The notes under the pieces: model-generated
What the model saw: the letters and a program-made list of their open reading frames with translations, nothing else
The model's database searches: none
Told to the model about the DNA's origin: nothing
Shown here: positions 26,325-28,743 of the stretch, piece after piece
Position numbering within the stretch: the stretch's first letter is position 1
Layout of the letters: every line of letters begins with the position of its first letter
Made by a program: the position numbers and the translations under genes
Source of the DNA: a virus
Strand: one strand, 5' to 3'
Length of the DNA: 28,743 nucleotides
IMG/VR virus record: IMGVR_UViG_3300045118_000092
Location: 1-28,743 of that record

Positions 26325-28131
26325 CGTGTTTTCTCCTTGTAATTGCATGAAAAAGTGTCTGTAAGTTGCGCACGGTGAAGTGCACCGTGACATTGTTACA
26401 GGTAAAGCTGAAATGCGGCTCGCCGTAGGTGGCGATAAAATACGGCTCGTCCCGCAGCACCACGCTGTCAAGTGCCGTTAAAAGCAGATCAAGGCGGGGA
26501 GCCACGATCTCGGCAAATACCGCCTTGTCGGTTAAGCGCTCGACAACATCCATCCGGACGGACGCCGCATCCCCGGCCGCGATCCCGTCAATGCAGCTTG
26601 CTAAGTACACGGCAAAACGGGATGCGGTATCGCCGCCTTTTAACCCGTCGGTCAAGGCAAATGCGAGCCGAAGCGTGATGGTGTTGCTGTCGCCTGCCCT
26701 TACCGAATCGACCAGCGATGCGGCGATACGAGCCATGGCAGCGCTTGCATCCCCTGCTTTTGCCTTGTCATAGACGTGCTCGGTGTACCAGGCGCCCCCC
26801 ATGTAGGATATAATGTCCGACATGGTAAGGCCAGACTGCAGCGCCAGGTCCATGATCACCTGGTAGTCGGCCAGGTCGCCAGCCTTTATTGCCTCGATGG
26901 CGGCAAGCGTAATGATGACGCCTACTGCTGTAGCATCTCCCGGCTTTGCCTTGTCGGTGGATGCCAGGCTAAGCCAATTTACCCCGGAAGCCATATCCCC
27001 CGGCTTTAAACCATCGGTAAGAGAAGCCGGGAGCCGGTTGACTCCAACGATGACATCACCCGCCTTTACGCCATCTGTCAGCTCTGCCGCGAAAGCCACA
27101 TAGACTGCAGATGTGTCTCCCGCCTGCACCTGTTCAAGGGCTGATACGATATGGCGCATGCTCAATACAGCGATGTCACCAGCATTCAGGCCGTCCGCGG
27201 CGCTGAATGCAAGCCTGAATCCGCCCGACGCTAAATCTCCTGCGTGTGCCTTGTCGGTGGAGGACGTGCTGAAGGAGACGACGGCTGAAACCTGTTCACC
27301 TGCATTCAGGCCGTCCACCACAGCAGCCACTACCGAAAGAACACCCGCGATCGCGTCACCTGCATCAACCCCGTCAGTGACCGCAACCGAGACCTTGAAG
27401 CCGATTACATCAGAATCCCCGGGCGTGAAACCGTCGGTAATTGATAGGGTGAGCGCGTTTGTGCCGGCGCAGATATCGCCGGCCAAAACCTTGTCAATGA
27501 GCGATGTTACAAAAGAAGCGACGACGGCTGCCTGATCCCCCGCATTCGTTTTATCTGCCGATGCAAGGTTAATGGTCACCCCGACGCTTACCGAATCTCC
27601 TGCTAATGCCTTATCCGTTGCCGTTAGACTGAGCGTATTTGATACCGTGACCGGATCCCCGGCCTTTATTCCGTCAACCATGGCGGTGATAAACGATGCT
27701 ACTGCCACCGCCTGGTCACCTGCATCGACGCCGTCGGTAACGGATACCGTCACCCGAAAAGCGATAATGTCAGAATCACCAGGCTTCGCCCCGTCGGTTG
27801 CGGATAGATACAGCTTATTAATGCCGACAGTAACGTCGCCCGGCTTCGCCCCATCGGTTGCGGCAAGGCTTAACTTGTTGACGCCTATAATGACATCGCC
27901 GGTTTTTGCCCCGTCGGATGATGTCACATGCAGCGTGACCGCGACTGTTTCAGCGTCGCCCGCTTTAAGGCAGTCGGTCTGTGCAATATGAAGCTGCGCA
28001 ACGGCAGAAAGCGGATCCCCCTTGAGCGCCTTGTCGGTGGATGCCACTTCATGCTTTGTGCCGCCGTAGCCGCCGGTGACCAGGTTCTGCCGCCAGCCGC
28101 CCCCGAGCCCGCCCGTGACGATGTTAGGCAT
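26314..28131 (-). CDS. 605-residue repeat protein (20-residue TDGxKAGD repeats), probable appendage
   Basis: N-terminus MPNIVTGGLGGGWRQNLVTG is Gly-rich. From residue 31 to 440 the protein is 21 consecutive units of exactly 20 residues, consensus (A/S/L)TDG(V/L)KAGD followed by about 11 mostly hydrophobic residues. A two-residue shift near 440-460 is followed by about four more units to residue 530. The C-terminal ~70 residues (SVVLRDEPYFIATYGEPHF..., TVHFTVRNLQTLFHAITRR) are a distinct domain. The regular unit suggests a solenoid or fibre; Asp/Gly positions might bind metal. Location among tail genes suggests a virion appendage. ATG 28131 with AGGATT upstream. No family recognised. Confidence 0.7.
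   Translation of the reverse strand: MPNIVTGGLGGGWRQNLVTGGYGGTKHEVASTDKALKGDPLSAVAQLHIAQTDCLKAGDAETVAVTLHVTSSDGAKTGDVIIGVNKLSLAATDGAKPGDVTVGINKLYLSATDGAKPGDSDIIAFRVTVSVTDGVDAGDQAVAVASFITAMVDGIKAGDPVTVSNTLSLTATDKALAGDSVSVGVTINLASADKTNAGDQAAVVASFVTSLIDKVLAGDICAGTNALTLSITDGFTPGDSDVIGFKVSVAVTDGVDAGDAIAGVLSVVAAVVDGLNAGEQVSAVVSFSTSSTDKAHAGDLASGGFRLAFSAADGLNAGDIAVLSMRHIVSALEQVQAGDTSAVYVAFAAELTDGVKAGDVIVGVNRLPASLTDGLKPGDMASGVNWLSLASTDKAKPGDATAVGVIITLAAIEAIKAGDLADYQVIMDLALQSGLTMSDIISYMGGAWYTEHVYDKAKAGDASAAMARIAASLVDSVRAGDSNTITLRLAFALTDGLKGGDTASRFAVYLASCIDGIAAGDAASVRMDVVERLTDKAVFAEIVAPRLDLLLTALDSVVLRDEPYFIATYGEPHFSFTCNNVTVHFTVRNLQTLFHAITRRKHDAS
26542..28041. repeat. 60-bp tandem coding repeats
   Basis: DNA period of exactly 60 bp for about 1230 bp, with the Gly-Asp codon pair recurring at the same place each time, then a 6-bp shift and about four more units. 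The units are diverged, with some neighbouring ones near-identical (e.g. the units around 27720-27780 and 27360-27420), pointing to past duplication. Confidence 0.85.
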
Positions 28132-28147
28132 TTACAATCCTTGAATA

Positions 28148-28184
28148 AAAAGCCCTGCTTTCTTTGCACGAAGGCAGGGCTTTT
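28148..28184 (-). terminator. Bidirectional-looking terminator upstream of the repeat protein
   Basis: AAAAGCCCTGC (28148-28158) pairs with GCAGGGCTTTT (28174-28184), an 11-bp stem flanked by A and T runs on both sides. It separates the partial gene at 28210 from the repeat-protein gene, which may therefore have its own promoter or rely on read-through. Confidence 0.75.
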
Positions 28185-28209
28185 AAGTTTTCGTGATGTG
28201 TTTTAGTCG

Positions 28210-28743
28210 CTAGACTGGATGCCGCTCGTAAATATTCTGGTGGGCCCCGGTAGCTCCGTCGGATGCGTAGAGATTAAAGGTGTACAGCACCGATGAGCCG
28301 TTGTCATCATAAATCAAAAGCTGCGGCGGGCTGGCCGCTTCATCCACCCGCCATTTGTTCGTCTGAATCTTCTTCACGCGCTGCACCAGGTCTCCGACAG
28401 ATCCTGCCGTCGGCGAGTTCACCGCCGTCCCCACCACCGCCGTGTCGCATTCAGCATTGACGTCAGCTTTCATCTGGGTTGTGAGTGCAAGGTTCGCGTC
28501 GCCTAATTCGCGCACATCGACCTGAAGCCTATCGACAGCGACAAAGGAAGAGTCTCCTGCAAAAAGAGAATCATACACGAGCGCAGGAACTACATAAAAC
28601 TCGACCCACAGCGGCACAAATTTTTTCGACAACTCGCTTGCGTTGGAGAAGGTAAATATTAAATGACCGCTGTATTCGGCGTCGCCGTTGTCGCTCGTCC
28701 TGTCTCCGGTTATGTCAAACTCGTACCATCCGCCTGAGATATG
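28210..28743 (-). CDS. Phage tail-associated protein (C-terminal 177 residues, start beyond window)
   Basis: The frame is open to the right edge: the visible part begins ISGGWYEFDITGD and continues through TFSNASELSKKFVPLWVEFYV, QVDVRELGDANLAL and a C-terminal KWRVDEAASPPQLLIYDDNG...LYASDGATG region. A TTG at 28632 is not needed as a start because coding features extend upstream of it. The mixed beta/helix pattern with a late 'WRVDE...YDDNG' unit is typical of phage proteins that connect fibres or form distal tail structures. N-terminal identity is not visible. Confidence 0.6.
   Translation of the reverse strand, partial: HISGGWYEFDITGDRTSDNGDAEYSGHLIFTFSNASELSKKFVPLWVEFYVVPALVYDSLFAGDSSFVAVDRLQVDVRELGDANLALTTQMKADVNAECDTAVVGTAVNSPTAGSVGDLVQRVKKIQTNKWRVDEAASPPQLLIYDDNGSSVLYTFNLYASDGATGAHQNIYERHPV

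Noticed and set aside
26429-27991. Several plus-strand open frames over the repeat gene
   Set aside because: They are antisense shadows of the 60-bp coding repeats; the repeated codon bias keeps other frames open.
26542-28041. CRISPR-like regular repetition
   Set aside because: The 60-bp units are contiguous diverged coding repeats with no unique spacers between identical repeats.

Overview
The window is part of the genome of a temperate tailed phage (HK97-type capsid, tyrosine integrase, LexA/CI-type repressor) and shows no chromosomal housekeeping gene. Base composition is mixed. Most structural, replication and recombination genes are moderately GC-rich, while several inserted genes (about 11434-12198, 16494-17736 and 19457-20110) are AT-rich and look like later acquisitions. 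A lipoprotein, an M15-type endolysin and a secreted CFI-box-like protein fit a Gram-negative host, but the host cannot be named from this sequence.

Layout. From 18384 down to 1 nearly everything is on the minus strand: Cro-like regulator, a small gene at the cII position, a Dam-type methylase with a PD-(D/E)XK nuclease, a replication initiator with iteron-like repeats inside it, a DnaB/RecA-like ATPase, a run of small accessory genes and nucleases, two late regulators (about 10.5-11.4 kb), a lysis cassette (7.9-10.5 kb), a glycosyltransferase and a methyltransferase, then the packaging and head genes: a DUF5681-type protein, large terminase, portal fused to MuF, prohead protease and the start of the major capsid protein, which runs off the left edge. 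From 18481 to 24838 genes are on the plus strand: the repressor, a zinc-ribbon membrane protein, a secreted lysogenic-conversion candidate, a new promoter with a 400-nt highly structured leader, small genes, an annealing-type protein with a RecB-like nuclease, a coiled-coil partner and the integrase.

Just after the integrase lies what looks like attP: a 33-nt copy of the 3' end of a tmRNA gene (ssrA), flanked by two 26-bp imperfect direct repeats resembling integrase arm sites, and followed by an intrinsic terminator. Right of attP (24991-28743) more minus-strand phage genes follow, with distal tail or appendage-type products, including a 605-residue protein built of 20-residue repeats. Because phage genes lie on both sides of the att core, the sequence represents an unintegrated or circularised phage genome (or two adjacent prophages) rather than a simple integrated prophage end.

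How it works together (inference). Two divergent promoters between repressor and Cro-like gene, both giving nearly leaderless mRNAs and sharing an inverted operator, form the lysis/lysogeny switch. The repressor has the Ala-Gly cleavage site and Ser/Lys dyad expected for RecA-stimulated self-cleavage. The leftward transcript drives replication and then late functions. A rightward promoter controls recombination and integration. The least explained elements are the structured leader at 20236-20640, a candidate 87-nt antisense RNA at 18062-18148, the helically phased repeats in the initiator gene, and the hairpin covering the likely integrase start codon.
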